Shown in pieces: positions 1-8,263 of a stretch of 64,000 nucleotides of DNA (within the stretch, counting starts at the first letter, position 1; every line of letters begins with the position of its first letter). Source of the stretch: Crossiella equi. GTDB taxonomy: Bacteria; Actinomycetota; Actinomycetes; Mycobacteriales; Pseudonocardiaceae. The stretch spans positions 1,860,001 through 1,924,000 of the forward strand of contig NZ_JAGIOO010000001.1 of the NCBI RefSeq assembly GCF_017876755.1. The letters run 5' to 3'. Below the pieces are notes generated by a model. It saw only the letters and a list, made by a program, of their open reading frames with translations, made no database searches and was not told the DNA's origin. The position numbers and the translations under genes were made by a program.

Positions 1-1
1 C

Positions 2-1651
2 GAGGACGTCTCGGGTGCTATCAAGGCTTCGATAAACGCAGCTGTCCCCCAGGCCCAGTCGACCAAGCTGGGAAGCCCGCAGGTGAGCGGGCTCGGCGAC
101 GCCTTCGCCGAGCTGAACCGGCTCGCCGCGCGGTTCCCGCTTGCCGCTGAGCTTGGAGGACTCTTGAAGGACACCGCCGACACCGCAGCCACGGTTCTCG
201 GGGCGGCCGGAAACGGCACCCTCACCACCGCCCCCGCGCCCGCCCCGGCGGGACCGCTGAGCACCGTGCTGCGGATGTCCACCGAGACCATGCCGTACCT
301 GCGGGACCACTGCTTCTACCGCACCCCGTCGGACTGGCCGGATGACACCGACCGCTTCCCGGTGGTGCCCGCGACCACGATGATCACGCACATGGTGGAG
401 GCCGCCGAACAGGCCGCCCCCGGTCAGCGCGCGATCGCCGTGCACAACGTGAAGCTGCTCCGCTGGCTCGTGGTCGCCCCGCCGGTCGACGTCGAGGTCA
501 CCGTGACCCCGCTGGCCCCCAACCGGGTCAAGGTCACCCTCGGCCAGAACGCCGAGTCCGAGGTCGAGCTCGCCCCGGCCTACCCCACCGACACCCCGCC
601 GGTGTGGACCTTCACCGACGCCGAGCAGGCACCGCGCATCACCGCCAAGCAGCTCTACGACGAGCGGTTCATGTTCCACGGCCCGCTCTACCAGGGCGTC
701 ACCGCGCTCGACGCGATCGGCGAGAAGCACATCCGGGGTGTGATCACCATCCCCGGCGGGCCCGGCGCGCTGCTGGACAACGTCGGCCAGGTCTTCGGCT
801 ACTGGATCATGGAGAACGAGACCGAGAAGCGCGTGGTCTTCCCCGTCTCCATGGACCGCATCCGCTTCTTCGGCGCCGAGCCCGAGGCCGGTACCCCGCT
901 GGAGTGCCTGGTCCGCATCACGCAGCTGACCGACCAGTTCTTCGCCGGTGAGATGCAGCTGGTGCACGAGGGCCGCGTGTGGTGCGAGATCGACGCGTGG
1001 ACCGACCGCCGCTTCGCCAGCAACGAGAACACCAAGATGATGGAGCGCTTCCCCGAGCACAACCGGCTCTCCGAGCGGCGGGACGCGGGCTTCTTCGTGG
1101 TGTGGGAGCGCTGGCCGGACGTCGCCTCCCGCGACCTGATGATGCGCAACTACCTCAACGCGGCCGAGCGCGCCGTCTACGACACCACCTCCCCGCGCAC
1201 GCGGCGGCAGTGGCTGCTCGGCCGGATGGCCGTCAAGGACGCGGTGCGCCAGCACCTCTGGGACGACGGGGCGGGCCCCATGTTCCCGGTGGAGCTGACC
1301 GTGACCGGTGAGGCGGAGGTGACCGGCCGCAACCCGCTGCCGCCGCTGACCGTCTCCACCGCGCAGGAAGGCCGGGTCGGCGTCGCGATCACCCGCGGCG
1401 GCGAGCGCCCGGTGGGCATCGACGTGCGCAAGGTCGAGGAGGCCGCGGGCACCACGGCCTTCACCGCGGCCCTGGCCGCCGCCGCCCGCGCGCACGGTGG
1501 CGAGCCCGAGCAGTACGAGGTGGTCGGCGCGGAGGGCGAAGTGCTCACCGTGCGCGGGGCCACCGGCAGCACCCCGGTGACGTGGACCGTCATCACCGAC
1601 CCTGACGGTGAGATCGCAGGCGAGTACGTCGTCGCCTGGACCAACGAATGA
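2..1651 (+). CDS. Type I polyketide synthase, C-terminal part (dehydratase + degenerate PPTase domain), 5' cut by window edge
   Basis: The reading frame is open from base 2, so the window holds only the last 549 residues of a larger multidomain synthase. After a low-complexity Ala/Pro linker (bases 180-250) comes a double-hotdog dehydratase domain. The likely catalytic His codon is at 308-310 (LRDHCFYR, then FPVVPATTM) and the second-half Asp/Gln motif is DNVGQ at 776-790. The C-terminus resembles the 4'-phosphopantetheinyl transferase domain fused to enediyne-type and related iterative PKSs: WLLGRMAVKDAVR near 1212-1250 and GIDVR at 1415-1429. The usual SHS motif and the WxxKEAxxK catalytic motif are not recognisable; the latter position reads [15 protein letters not shown] infer an iterative, glycolipid- or enediyne-like synthase whose own PPTase domain is probably inactive. 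The KS, AT, ACP and KR domains must lie upstream. The stop is 11 bases before the ACP gene. Confidence 0.85.
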   Translation, partial: EDVSGAIKASINAAVPQAQSTKLGSPQVSGLGDAFAELNRLAARFPLAAELGGLLKDTADTAATVLGAAGNGTLTTAPAPAPAGPLSTVLRMSTETMPYLRDHCFYRTPSDWPDDTDRFPVVPATTMITHMVEAAEQAAPGQRAIAVHNVKLLRWLVVAPPVDVEVTVTPLAPNRVKVTLGQNAESEVELAPAYPTDTPPVWTFTDAEQAPRITAKQLYDERFMFHGPLYQGVTALDAIGEKHIRGVITIPGGPGALLDNVGQVFGYWIMENETEKRVVFPVSMDRIRFFGAEPEAGTPLECLVRITQLTDQFFAGEMQLVHEGRVWCEIDAWTDRRFASNENTKMMERFPEHNRLSERRDAGFFVVWERWPDVASRDLMMRNYLNAAERAVYDTTSPRTRRQWLLGRMAVKDAVRQHLWDDGAGPMFPVELTVTGEAEVTGRNPLPPLTVSTAQEGRVGVAITRGGERPVGIDVRKVEEAAGTTAFTAALAAAARAHGGEPEQYEVVGAEGEVLTVRGATGSTPVTWTVITDPDGEIAGEYVVAWTNE

Positions 1652-1662
1652 GGAGAATCTAG

Positions 1663-1998
1663 ATGGAGCTCGCGGAAGCGCCCCTGACGCTGGTCCGGAC
1701 CTCCCCGGAGGCCGTGCTGTCCGACCTCACCGTCATGCTGCACAAGGTCCTGGGCGAGTACGGCATGTCCACCGAGGGAGATGACGCAGTCGAGGTCACC
1801 ATGGACTCGACCTTCCACGACGACCTGGAGCTGGAGAGCATCGACCTGGTGGCGCTGGCCGGTCAGCTGGAGGAGCGGTACGGCTCGCGCGTCAACTTCG
1901 CCGAGTTCATCGCCGACCTGGAGCTCGACCAGATCATCGCGCTCACCGTCGGCCAGCTCGTCGACTACGTCGTGTCCGCTCTCGACGGGGAGAACTGA
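1663..1998 (+). CDS. Free-standing acyl carrier protein
   Basis: This 111-residue acidic protein has the carrier-protein signature DLELESIDLV. The Ser at residue 59 (codon 1837-1839) is the expected phosphopantetheine attachment site. The helix III region (VNFAEFIADLELDQIIALTVGQLVDYV) fits ACPs that work with iterative PKSs and is longer than a fatty-acid ACP, with an N-terminal extension of about 20 residues. The ATG is preceded by AGGAGA (1651-1656) with 6-base spacing. The gene sits between the PKS and a hydrolase and is surely co-transcribed with them. It probably carries the growing or finished acyl chain in trans. Since the PPTase domain of the PKS looks dead, activation would need another PPTase. 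Confidence 0.88.
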   Translation: MELAEAPLTLVRTSPEAVLSDLTVMLHKVLGEYGMSTEGDDAVEVTMDSTFHDDLELESIDLVALAGQLEERYGSRVNFAEFIADLELDQIIALTVGQLVDYVVSALDGEN

Positions 1999-1999
1999 G

Positions 2000-2803
2000 T
2001 TGGCGGTCGTCGAGGCCAACGGCATCCGCCTGCACGTCCAGCGGATGGCGGCCAAGAACACCACGGCGGCCACCCCGCCGACCGTGGTGTTCATCCACGG
2101 CATCGGCACGGACAGCCTCGCCAGCTTCTACTTCACCCTGGCCGGGCCGGTCGCGGGCGCCGGGCACGAGGTGCTCGCCTACGACCTGCGCGGGCACGGG
2201 CGCAGCGAGCGCACCGAGAGCGGCTACCGGGTCTCGGACTCGGTGGCCGACCTCGTGGCCCTGCTGGACCAGCAGGAGATCACCGGCCCGGTGCACCTGG
2301 TCGGCAACTCCTACGGGGGCACGGTGGCCTTCAGCTTCGCCGCCGCGCACCCGGAGCGCACCGCCAGCCTCGTGGTCATCGAGTCCGAGCCGACCAGCGA
2401 GAACTGGTCGGTGAAGATGGCCGACCTGCTCGGCCGGGCCCGCGCCCAGCTCCAGCACGAGGAAGCGCTGGCCTGGATCACCGAGAACAAGGGCGGGCAC
2501 ACCTCCAAGCTGGCCAAGGCGGCCGGGCGGATGATGGCGGCCACCGGCATCGCCGACGAGCTGCCCACCGGGCCGATCCTGACCGCCGAGCAGGTCGCGG
2601 GCATCACCGCGCCCGTGCTGGCGGTCTTCGGCAGCGAGTCCGATCTGGTCGCCCAGGCCCCGGTGCTGGCGGCGGCGCTGCCGCACTGCCGCACCGTGAT
2701 CGTGCCCGGCCAGGAGCACTCGGTACTGGTCGAGGCCCCGAAGGTGATGCGGGAACTGCTCCTGGAATGGCTGGCCGAGCAGGGCGCGCGGGTGGTGGCG
2801 TGA
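2000..2803 (+). CDS. Alpha/beta hydrolase (possible chain-releasing thioesterase)
   Basis: The 267-residue protein has the full alpha/beta-hydrolase set: oxyanion motif HGIG, nucleophile elbow GNSYGG (Ser), a late Asp in FGSESDL and the catalytic His in PGQEHSVL. The start is a TTG at 2000, one base after the ACP stop (1996-1998), with GGGGAGAA at 1987-1994 as ribosome binding site. No in-frame ATG fits the family N-terminus. Position between the ACP and the glycosyltransferase suggests it releases or edits the polyketide acyl chain, but an esterase acting on another intermediate is equally compatible. The stop overlaps the next start (GTGA). Confidence 0.85.
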   Translation: MAVVEANGIRLHVQRMAAKNTTAATPPTVVFIHGIGTDSLASFYFTLAGPVAGAGHEVLAYDLRGHGRSERTESGYRVSDSVADLVALLDQQEITGPVHLVGNSYGGTVAFSFAAAHPERTASLVVIESEPTSENWSVKMADLLGRARAQLQHEEALAWITENKGGHTSKLAKAAGRMMAATGIADELPTGPILTAEQVAGITAPVLAVFGSESDLVAQAPVLAAALPHCRTVIVPGQEHSVLVEAPKVMRELLLEWLAEQGARVVA

Positions 2804-3981
2804 GGGTCCTGTTCGTCGTGCCGCCACTGCACGGGCACGTCAACCCCACCGTCAGCCTGGCCGCCTCGCTGCGCGCGAGCGGGCACGAGGTGGCCTGGGC
2901 CGGGCACGGGGAGTTCCTGGCGCACGTGCTCGGCGGGGACGCCGAGGTCTTCGACTGCGCCACCCCGGCCCTGATCGAGGACCGGCCCGCCGACCTGCGC
3001 GGACCCGGCGCGTTCAAGTTCCTCTGGGAGACCTTCCTCATCCCGCTCGCACAGGCCATGCTGCCCGACGTTGAGGCCGCGGTGGAGGCGTTCAAGCCCG
3101 ACCTGCTCGTCGCCGACCAGCAGGCCATGGCCGGTCCGCTGGTCGCGCTGCGGCTCGGCCTGCCCTGGGTGACCTCGGCGACCACCTCGGCGGAGTTCAC
3201 CGACCCGTTCCGGGGCATGCCCAAGGTCATCGAGTGGCAGCGCCAGACCATGGCCGACCTGCGCGCCCGCGCCGGGGTCACCGCCGAGGTCGACCTGCGG
3301 TACTCCCCGCACCTGGTGCTCGCCTTCACCTCCCGCGAGCTGGTCGGCGAGCTGGACGGCTCCTTCGACGAGGTCGCCTTCGTCGGCCCGGCCACCCTGG
3401 ACCGGCCGGAGGACACCCCGTTCCCGTGGGAGCGCCTGGACGCCCGGGCCGCGGTCCTGGTCAGCCTGGGCACCGCCAACGCCGAGGCCGGGCAGCGGTT
3501 CATCGCCGAAGCCGCCACCGGGCTCGGCACACTGGCCGACGAGGTGCTCGGCATCGTGGTCGACCCGCTCGGCGTGGTCACCGACCCGCCGCCCAACGTG
3601 GTCGTGGTGCCCCGGGTGCCGCAGCTCAAGCTGCTGCCGCGCCTGTCGGCCGTGGTCTGCCACGGCGGGCACAACACCGTCTGCGAGACCCTCGCGCACG
3701 GCCTGCCGCTGGTCGTTGCCCCCATCCGCGACGACCAGCCGGTCATCGCGCAGCAGGTCGCCGACGCGGGCGCCGGGGTGCGCCTGAGGTTCACCCGCGC
3801 CACCGCAAGTCACATCGCCACCGCCGTGAGCACCGTGCTGGACGAGCCGGACTACCGCGAGGCGGCCCGGCGGATCGCCGGGTCCTTCGCCGCCGCCGGC
3901 GGCCCGGACGCCGTCGTGCGGCGCCTGGAAGCACTGTCCGCACAGGTAGCACCCGCCGCCAAGGGGAGGATCTCCGAGTGA
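2800..3981 (+). CDS. GT1-family glycosyltransferase (MGT/UGT-like)
   Basis: This 393-residue GT-B glycosyltransferase begins with VRVLFVVPPLHGHVNP, whose His (H13) is the usual catalytic base of natural-product glycosyltransferases. It ends with the nucleotide-sugar motif CHGGHNTVCETLAHGLPLVVAP followed by DDQP. These features fit macrolide/UDP-glucuronosyl-type enzymes that glycosylate small lipophilic acceptors. The GTG start at 2800 overlaps the hydrolase stop (GTGA), and its own stop overlaps the next gene in the same way. It probably glycosylates the polyketide or lipid made by the upstream synthase. Sugar donor and acceptor cannot be told from sequence, and no deoxysugar biosynthesis genes are visible in the window. 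Confidence 0.88.
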   Translation: MRVLFVVPPLHGHVNPTVSLAASLRASGHEVAWAGHGEFLAHVLGGDAEVFDCATPALIEDRPADLRGPGAFKFLWETFLIPLAQAMLPDVEAAVEAFKPDLLVADQQAMAGPLVALRLGLPWVTSATTSAEFTDPFRGMPKVIEWQRQTMADLRARAGVTAEVDLRYSPHLVLAFTSRELVGELDGSFDEVAFVGPATLDRPEDTPFPWERLDARAAVLVSLGTANAEAGQRFIAEAATGLGTLADEVLGIVVDPLGVVTDPPPNVVVVPRVPQLKLLPRLSAVVCHGGHNTVCETLAHGLPLVVAPIRDDQPVIAQQVADAGAGVRLRFTRATASHIATAVSTVLDEPDYREAARRIAGSFAAAGGPDAVVRRLEALSAQVAPAAKGRISE

Positions 3982-5831
3982 GCCCGCGTTCCACCAACCG
4001 GTCCTGGCTGCGCCGCGGGGTGCACGCCGCGCTGTTCGCCGCGCTGGTGGCCGACACCCTCGCGCTGCGCCGCAAAGTCGCGGGGCTGCGCACCCTCCCG
4101 GAGCGCCCCGCCCCGGGCGATGACCGCTTCCGCCTGCTGCACGCCGAGGGCGTCACGGTGGACAACCCCACGCTCAACGCCGCCCGCGCGCACGCCAAGG
4201 CCGAGGGCCTGCACGCCCTGGAGCTGGTGCCGAGGGACCTGCCGACCGCGCAGGCCATGGACCTGCTGCGCGAGCTGGACCCCGCCACCTACCGCACCGA
4301 CCGCCAGGCCAAGGGCGCCGGGGCCTGGCACGCGCTGCTGGCCGACGACGGTGTGCTGCGCGCCGCCGGGTACCCCGCCGAGCACGGCGGCCGGGATCCG
4401 GCCGAGCTGGCCCGCGCGGCGGAGAAGCTCAAGCTGCACGCCCCGGACGGCACCGACCTCGTGGTCGCGCCCCGCCTGACCACCTCCCCGGAGATCGCCG
4501 AGGAGGACGCCAGGATCCTGGCCCGCGTGCACGGCCGCCGCACCGGCGGTGTGCTCGGCCCGCGCCTGGGCTTCCTGGGCGCGGTCGCGGGCAGCGCGCT
4601 GCTCAGCCCGGCCGCCGCGGCCGCCCTGCTCGCCGCCTGGTCGGCGCAGCCGCTGATCGTGTTCGCGGGCAGCCGCACGGTCAAGCCGGTGGACCTGTGG
4701 TCCTACACCGCGCGCCGCGTGCTCACCGAGCCCCAGCGCCTGCTGGCGGCCATCAAGGAGGCCAACCAGGCCACCGAGAACGACCCGGACCCGGTCACCG
4801 AGCTGCGCCCCGGCTACCAGGCCGAGATCGCCGAGGGCCTGGACCGCTTCTTCGAGCCGCGCCGCGCGGACTGCCCGTGGTGCGGCAGCGGGAACCTGGC
4901 CACCCACCTCAAGCTGCCGGACCTGCTCCAGCACAAGCCGGGCGAGTTCACCCTGGACCGCTGCCAGTCCTGCACGCACATCTTCCAGAACCCGCGCCTG
5001 ACCATCGCGGGCCTGGACTTCTACTACCGCGACTTCTACGACGGCCTGGGCGAGGTCCGCACGGACAGCCTGTTCAAGGCCAGGGGCATGAGCTACCGCC
5101 CCCGCGCGGAGATGCTCAAGCCCTTCGCCGACCCGGAGTCCTGGCTGGACGTGGGCACCGGCCACGGCCACTTCTGCAACGCCGCCCGCGAGGTCTGGCC
5201 GGAGACCACCTTCGACGGCCTGGACATCACCGAGGGCGTGGAGCTGGCCGAGCACCGGGGCTGGGTGGACCGCGGCTACCGGGGCCTGTTCCCGGACCTG
5301 GCCGCGGACATCATGGAGAGCTACGACGTGGTCTCCATGTACCACTACCTGGAGCACAGCCGGGACCCGCGCCAGGAGCTCGAGGCGGCCCTGAAGGTGC
5401 TCAAGCCGGGCGGCCACCTGATGATCGAGGTGCCCGACCCGGAGTCCAGGTGGGGCAAGCTGCTGGGCAAGTGGTGGCTGCCCTGGCTCCAGCCCCAGCA
5501 CCTGCACTTCGTGCCGATCGGCAACCTGCGCGAGGCCCTGACCGAGATGGGCTTCACCGTGGTGGCCGAGCAGCGCGGCGAGCCGCACGAGCCGATCGAC
5601 CTGATCGGCGCGGCCTGGAACGCGGTCAACCACTACGCGCCGCAGGACGACGCGCCCTGGCACCCCAGCGCCCCGACGGCGGGCCAGAAGGCCGGGCGCA
5701 CGGCGGCCATGGTGGCGGCGGCCCCGGCCCTGCTGGGCGCCACGGTCCTGGACCGCGTGCTGTCCCCGCTGTCCAAGAAGTACGGCGCCTCCAGCGCCTA
5801 CCGGATCCTGGCCCGCAAGGCCACGGACTGA
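3978..5831 (+). CDS. Membrane-associated zinc-ribbon SAM methyltransferase (copy 1)
   Basis: A 617-residue protein with GTG start at 3978 overlapping the glycosyltransferase stop and a strong AGGGGAGGA site at 3962-3970. Order of parts: a hydrophobic N-terminal helix (about residues 10-25); a helical region; a hydrophobic stretch of about 40 residues (191-232) that may form one or two membrane helices; a zinc ribbon CPWCG (Cys299) with a second pair CQSCTH; then a class I SAM methyltransferase fold with motif I LDVGTGHGHF near 390 and a WLQPQHLHF motif. The zinc ribbon plus methyltransferase resembles sugar or lipid C-methyltransferases, but the N-terminal membrane half is not familiar to me. 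Two paralogues lie at 8863 and 10693. Substrate is unknown; position implies tailoring of the PKS/glycosyl product. Confidence 0.82.
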   Translation: MSPRSTNRSWLRRGVHAALFAALVADTLALRRKVAGLRTLPERPAPGDDRFRLLHAEGVTVDNPTLNAARAHAKAEGLHALELVPRDLPTAQAMDLLRELDPATYRTDRQAKGAGAWHALLADDGVLRAAGYPAEHGGRDPAELARAAEKLKLHAPDGTDLVVAPRLTTSPEIAEEDARILARVHGRRTGGVLGPRLGFLGAVAGSALLSPAAAAALLAAWSAQPLIVFAGSRTVKPVDLWSYTARRVLTEPQRLLAAIKEANQATENDPDPVTELRPGYQAEIAEGLDRFFEPRRADCPWCGSGNLATHLKLPDLLQHKPGEFTLDRCQSCTHIFQNPRLTIAGLDFYYRDFYDGLGEVRTDSLFKARGMSYRPRAEMLKPFADPESWLDVGTGHGHFCNAAREVWPETTFDGLDITEGVELAEHRGWVDRGYRGLFPDLAADIMESYDVVSMYHYLEHSRDPRQELEAALKVLKPGGHLMIEVPDPESRWGKLLGKWWLPWLQPQHLHFVPIGNLREALTEMGFTVVAEQRGEPHEPIDLIGAAWNAVNHYAPQDDAPWHPSAPTAGQKAGRTAAMVAAAPALLGATVLDRVLSPLSKKYGASSAYRILARKATD

Positions 5832-5842
5832 GCACAATCGCG

Positions 5843-5875
5843 AAGGCCTGCCGGGACCCGTGCCCGGCAGGCCTT
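5843..5875 (+). terminator. Intrinsic terminator closing the PKS-methyltransferase operon
   Basis: A perfect 13-bp stem (5843-5855 with 5863-5875) with a 7-base loop, flanked by A and T residues on its two sides. It lies between the convergent methyltransferase (+) and glyoxalase-family gene (-), so it probably serves both. It shows that methyltransferase copies 2 and 3 belong to a separate transcript. Confidence 0.85.
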
Positions 5876-5883
5876 TCCCGTGC

Positions 5884-6282
5884 TCACACCAGGGGCGCGA
5901 ACAGGTCCACGCCGTTGCCGTCCGGGTCCCGCACCACCGCGTACCGCTGCCCCCAGGGCGCGTCGAAGGGCGCGAGCTCCGACTCGTGGCCCCGGCCGAC
6001 CAGGTCGGTGTAGGCCGCGTCCACCCCCGCGGGACTGTCCGCCTGGAAGGCCAGCGAGATGCGCCCCGCACCCTTGCCCGGCGCGCGCCAGCCCTCGCCG
6101 TGGAAGGACCGGATCGTCTCCTCGGTGTCCCAGGCGAGCTTCACGCCGCCCGGGAGCACATACTCCACATGGGGCTCGGTATTGGCGGTGTCCGGGATGT
6201 CCAGTCCGAGTGCGCGATAGAAATCCAGGCTGCTCCGCATGTCGTGCACAACCAGTTCAATCACCGTCAGTTCGACTCGCAT
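5884..6282 (-). CDS. VOC-family (glyoxalase/bleomycin-resistance-like) protein
   Basis: This 132-residue protein shows the vicinal-oxygen-chelate pattern: an N-terminal VIELVVHDMRSSLDFYRALG beta-alpha-beta unit, and a C-terminal VVRDPDGNGVDLFAP unit with the usual DPDGN turn. ATG at 6282 is chosen over an upstream ATG because it gives the normal family N-terminus. It is transcribed away from the AraC-like regulator, with 65 bases between the two starts, so the regulator may control it. Function could be binding/resistance or a small metal-dependent isomerase/dioxygenase; the sequence does not decide. Confidence 0.8.
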   Translation of the reverse strand: MRVELTVIELVVHDMRSSLDFYRALGLDIPDTANTEPHVEYVLPGGVKLAWDTEETIRSFHGEGWRAPGKGAGRISLAFQADSPAGVDAAYTDLVGRGHESELAPFDAPWGQRYAVVRDPDGNGVDLFAPLV

Positions 6283-6347
6283 GCACCGCACGTTAGTCAG
6301 GCCCACCGGCTACGGTCTTGAACAAAACGGCCACCGGGGAGGTGACG

Positions 6348-7055
6348 GTGAGCTACACCGAGTACGCACCGGCCCCGGCCCTGCGCGCCCACGTGCGCTG
6401 CCTGTGGACCGACCTGGGCACCACCGGCCGCCCGCAGCGGGTCCTGCCGGACGGCTCGCTCGACCTGCTCTGGCTGGACGGCCGCCTGGCCGTGGCCGGG
6501 CCGGACACCACCTGGCGGCTGGCCGCCCTGCCCGCCGGTTCCGCGGTCGCGGGCCTGCGCTTCCGCCCCGGCGCCGCCCGCCTGCTGCTGGGTGGGGTGC
6601 CCGCGGCCGAGCTGCGCGACCGGACCGTGCCCGCCGAGGACCTCTGGGCTCTGCCCCGCCTGGGCGAACGGGTGGCCTCCCCGGCCGAGGCGGCCCGGTT
6701 CCTGGAGGAGACAGCGGTAGGACGTCTGACCGGATTCGGGGAGCTCGACCCGCTGGTCATGGCGGTCACCCGTGCCCTGGACCGCCCCGCGCCACCCCCG
6801 GTGCCCGACCTGGCCGCACGCGCCGGGCTGAGCGAGCGCACCCTGCGCCGCCGCCTGGTCGACGCCGTCGGCTACGGCCCGAAGACCCTGGAGCGCATCC
6901 TCCGCTTCCAGCGCGTCGTACAGGCCGGACCCGGCGGGCTGGCCCGGGTGGCGGCCGAGGCCGGGTACGCCGACCAGGCCCACCTCAGCCGCGAGTTCCG
7001 GCGCCTGGCGGGCTACCCGCCCTCGTCTTTGCCGGGTCAACCAACAAACGCATAA
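6348..7055 (+). CDS. AraC-family transcriptional regulator
   Basis: About 235 residues with an N-terminal ligand-type domain (VLPDGSLDLLWLDG, typical of the DUF6597/AraC group) and a C-terminal AraC double helix-turn-helix (AARAGLSERTLRRRLVDAVGYGPKTLERILRFQR, then AGYADQAHLSREFRRLAGYPPS). The GTG at 6348 has GGGGAGG at 6336-6342 in front of it; an in-frame TTG at 6318 would add ten residues but has no site. Divergent to the VOC gene, its most likely target. Ligand unknown. Confidence 0.85.
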   Translation: MSYTEYAPAPALRAHVRCLWTDLGTTGRPQRVLPDGSLDLLWLDGRLAVAGPDTTWRLAALPAGSAVAGLRFRPGAARLLLGGVPAAELRDRTVPAEDLWALPRLGERVASPAEAARFLEETAVGRLTGFGELDPLVMAVTRALDRPAPPPVPDLAARAGLSERTLRRRLVDAVGYGPKTLERILRFQRVVQAGPGGLARVAAEAGYADQAHLSREFRRLAGYPPSSLPGQPTNA

Positions 7056-7303
7056 CAACCCTTGTCACACCGCGTACCCCGTCGGCTACCCTCGGTGTTG
7101 TCACAGAGCGTGGTCATTCCTGGTGCCGAGGCTATTGGCGGCCGGAAATGCCCATACGGGCAAGCCCTTTGTCCTGTCCCGCCGTTCTCCGGCGTGCCGC
7201 ACATGGCTTCCCGGGGCAAGTTTCCGCCATAATGGGCTCAGTGCCTCCCCGGCGTTGGGAGTGCCACCCGCAGGTGGGAACGGTAACTGAGAGAGTTGAT
7301 CCA

Positions 7304-7783
7304 GTGACCTTTGATGCCGAGACCGTTGTGGCCTGGGCGGATCTGCCGACGGCAGAACTCCGCGAGAAGGCCCAGCGACTCGCCGCGGCCCGTCTCCCGG
7401 CAAACCATCCATTGTGGAAGGTCATCCGGGACCGGCCCGCACTTGCCGCGAAACTGCGCAGCGCGTTCTCCGGACTGCTCGTCACCATCAAGGGCAGCCG
7501 CGACGAGCACATGCTGCGGCTGTGGATCACCGCCGCGCGCAACCACCTCGACGCGAAGACCGCCGAGGTGAAACCCGCGCCGGACAAGCAGCCGGAGGCA
7601 CCGAGGAAGGCCGTGGCGAAGAAGACCGCCGTCACGAGTCCGGACCCGGTGGGCCCGCAGCGGTCCTCCCCGGAGGAGCGGCACCACGTACCGGTGCAGC
7701 AGCCGCAGTTCGCGCCGCCGCCACCGACGACGCCCACGCGCACCGTGGCACCGATCCCCCAGGTCGTGTTCCAGGAGCCTTAG
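7304..7783 (+). CDS. Hypothetical protein with Pro-rich C-terminal tail
   Basis: I do not recognise this 159-residue protein. The first 85 residues are helical (TFDAETVVAWADLPTAEL, then KLRSAFSGLLVTIKGSR). The rest is a basic, Lys/Pro-rich, probably disordered tail ending in poly-Pro and PQVVFQEP. No signal peptide or membrane helix. The GTG at 7304 is chosen because coding-like third-position GC begins there. The 248 bases upstream are AT-richer than the surroundings and probably hold its promoter. Its TAG stop overlaps the stop of the decayed ABC gene on the other strand. Low similarity to known families is my impression only. Confidence 0.6.
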   Translation: MTFDAETVVAWADLPTAELREKAQRLAAARLPANHPLWKVIRDRPALAAKLRSAFSGLLVTIKGSRDEHMLRLWITAARNHLDAKTAEVKPAPDKQPEAPRKAVAKKTAVTSPDPVGPQRSSPEERHHVPVQQPQFAPPPPTTPTRTVAPIPQVVFQEP

Positions 7784-8263
7784 GTCACCTGCTGGTCGTG
7801 CCGCTGCTCGTAGGCGTTGGGCAGCGGCACGGCCGCCAGCAGCTCCCTCGTGCACTCCGCCCGTGGCGCGGTGTGCCCCTGCTCGGCGCCCCCGAGCTTC
7901 ACCACCACGCCGGGCCGCGACACCACAACCCGGTCGCACAGCTGCCGCACCACCGCGAGGTCGTGCGGCACGGACACCAGCGTCAGGCCCAGCCCGGCCC
8001 GCAGCCGGTCCGGCAGCGCCACCACCTGTTCCCGCGTGGACACCTCCAGTGCCGGCACCGGCTCGTCGCACACTGGCGGCTTCGGCCCCAGCACCGGCGG
8101 CCGCGCGATGCCCGCCGGAGAACTCGTGCGGGTACCGGTCCCGGTGCGCCGCCTCCAAGCCGCCCTGTTCCAGGGACTCGGCCACCGCGCGGCGGATCAC
8201 CCGTTCGTCGGACTCCCCGCGCACCCGCAGCCGGAAGTGCTTGTGCAGCCCGCTGATCCGCAC
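7780..8263 (-). pseudogene. Decayed oligopeptide/dipeptide ABC transporter ATPase
   Basis: The minus strand still encodes recognisable pieces of an OppF/DppF-type ATPase but not one intact gene. Frame 1 gives VRISGLHKHFRLRV, then jumps to ESDERVIRRAVAESLEQGGL and ends in the signature RYPHEFSGG. The frame then changes and continues as VLGPKPPVCDEPVPALEVST (Walker B/D-loop), SVPHDLAVVRQLCDRVVV and ECTRELLAAVPLPNAYE to a TAA at 7780. The Walker A region, which should follow HKHF, is deleted; QRQRIA after SGG is also missing, with a frameshift. SHD has become PHD. I conclude internal deletion plus frameshift. Confidence 0.8.

Noticed and set aside
2-5831. Enediyne biosynthetic cluster
   Set aside because: The DH-PPT end of the PKS looks similar, but no enediyne companion genes are seen and a free ACP plus GT and membrane methyltransferase do not fit; upstream sequence is needed.
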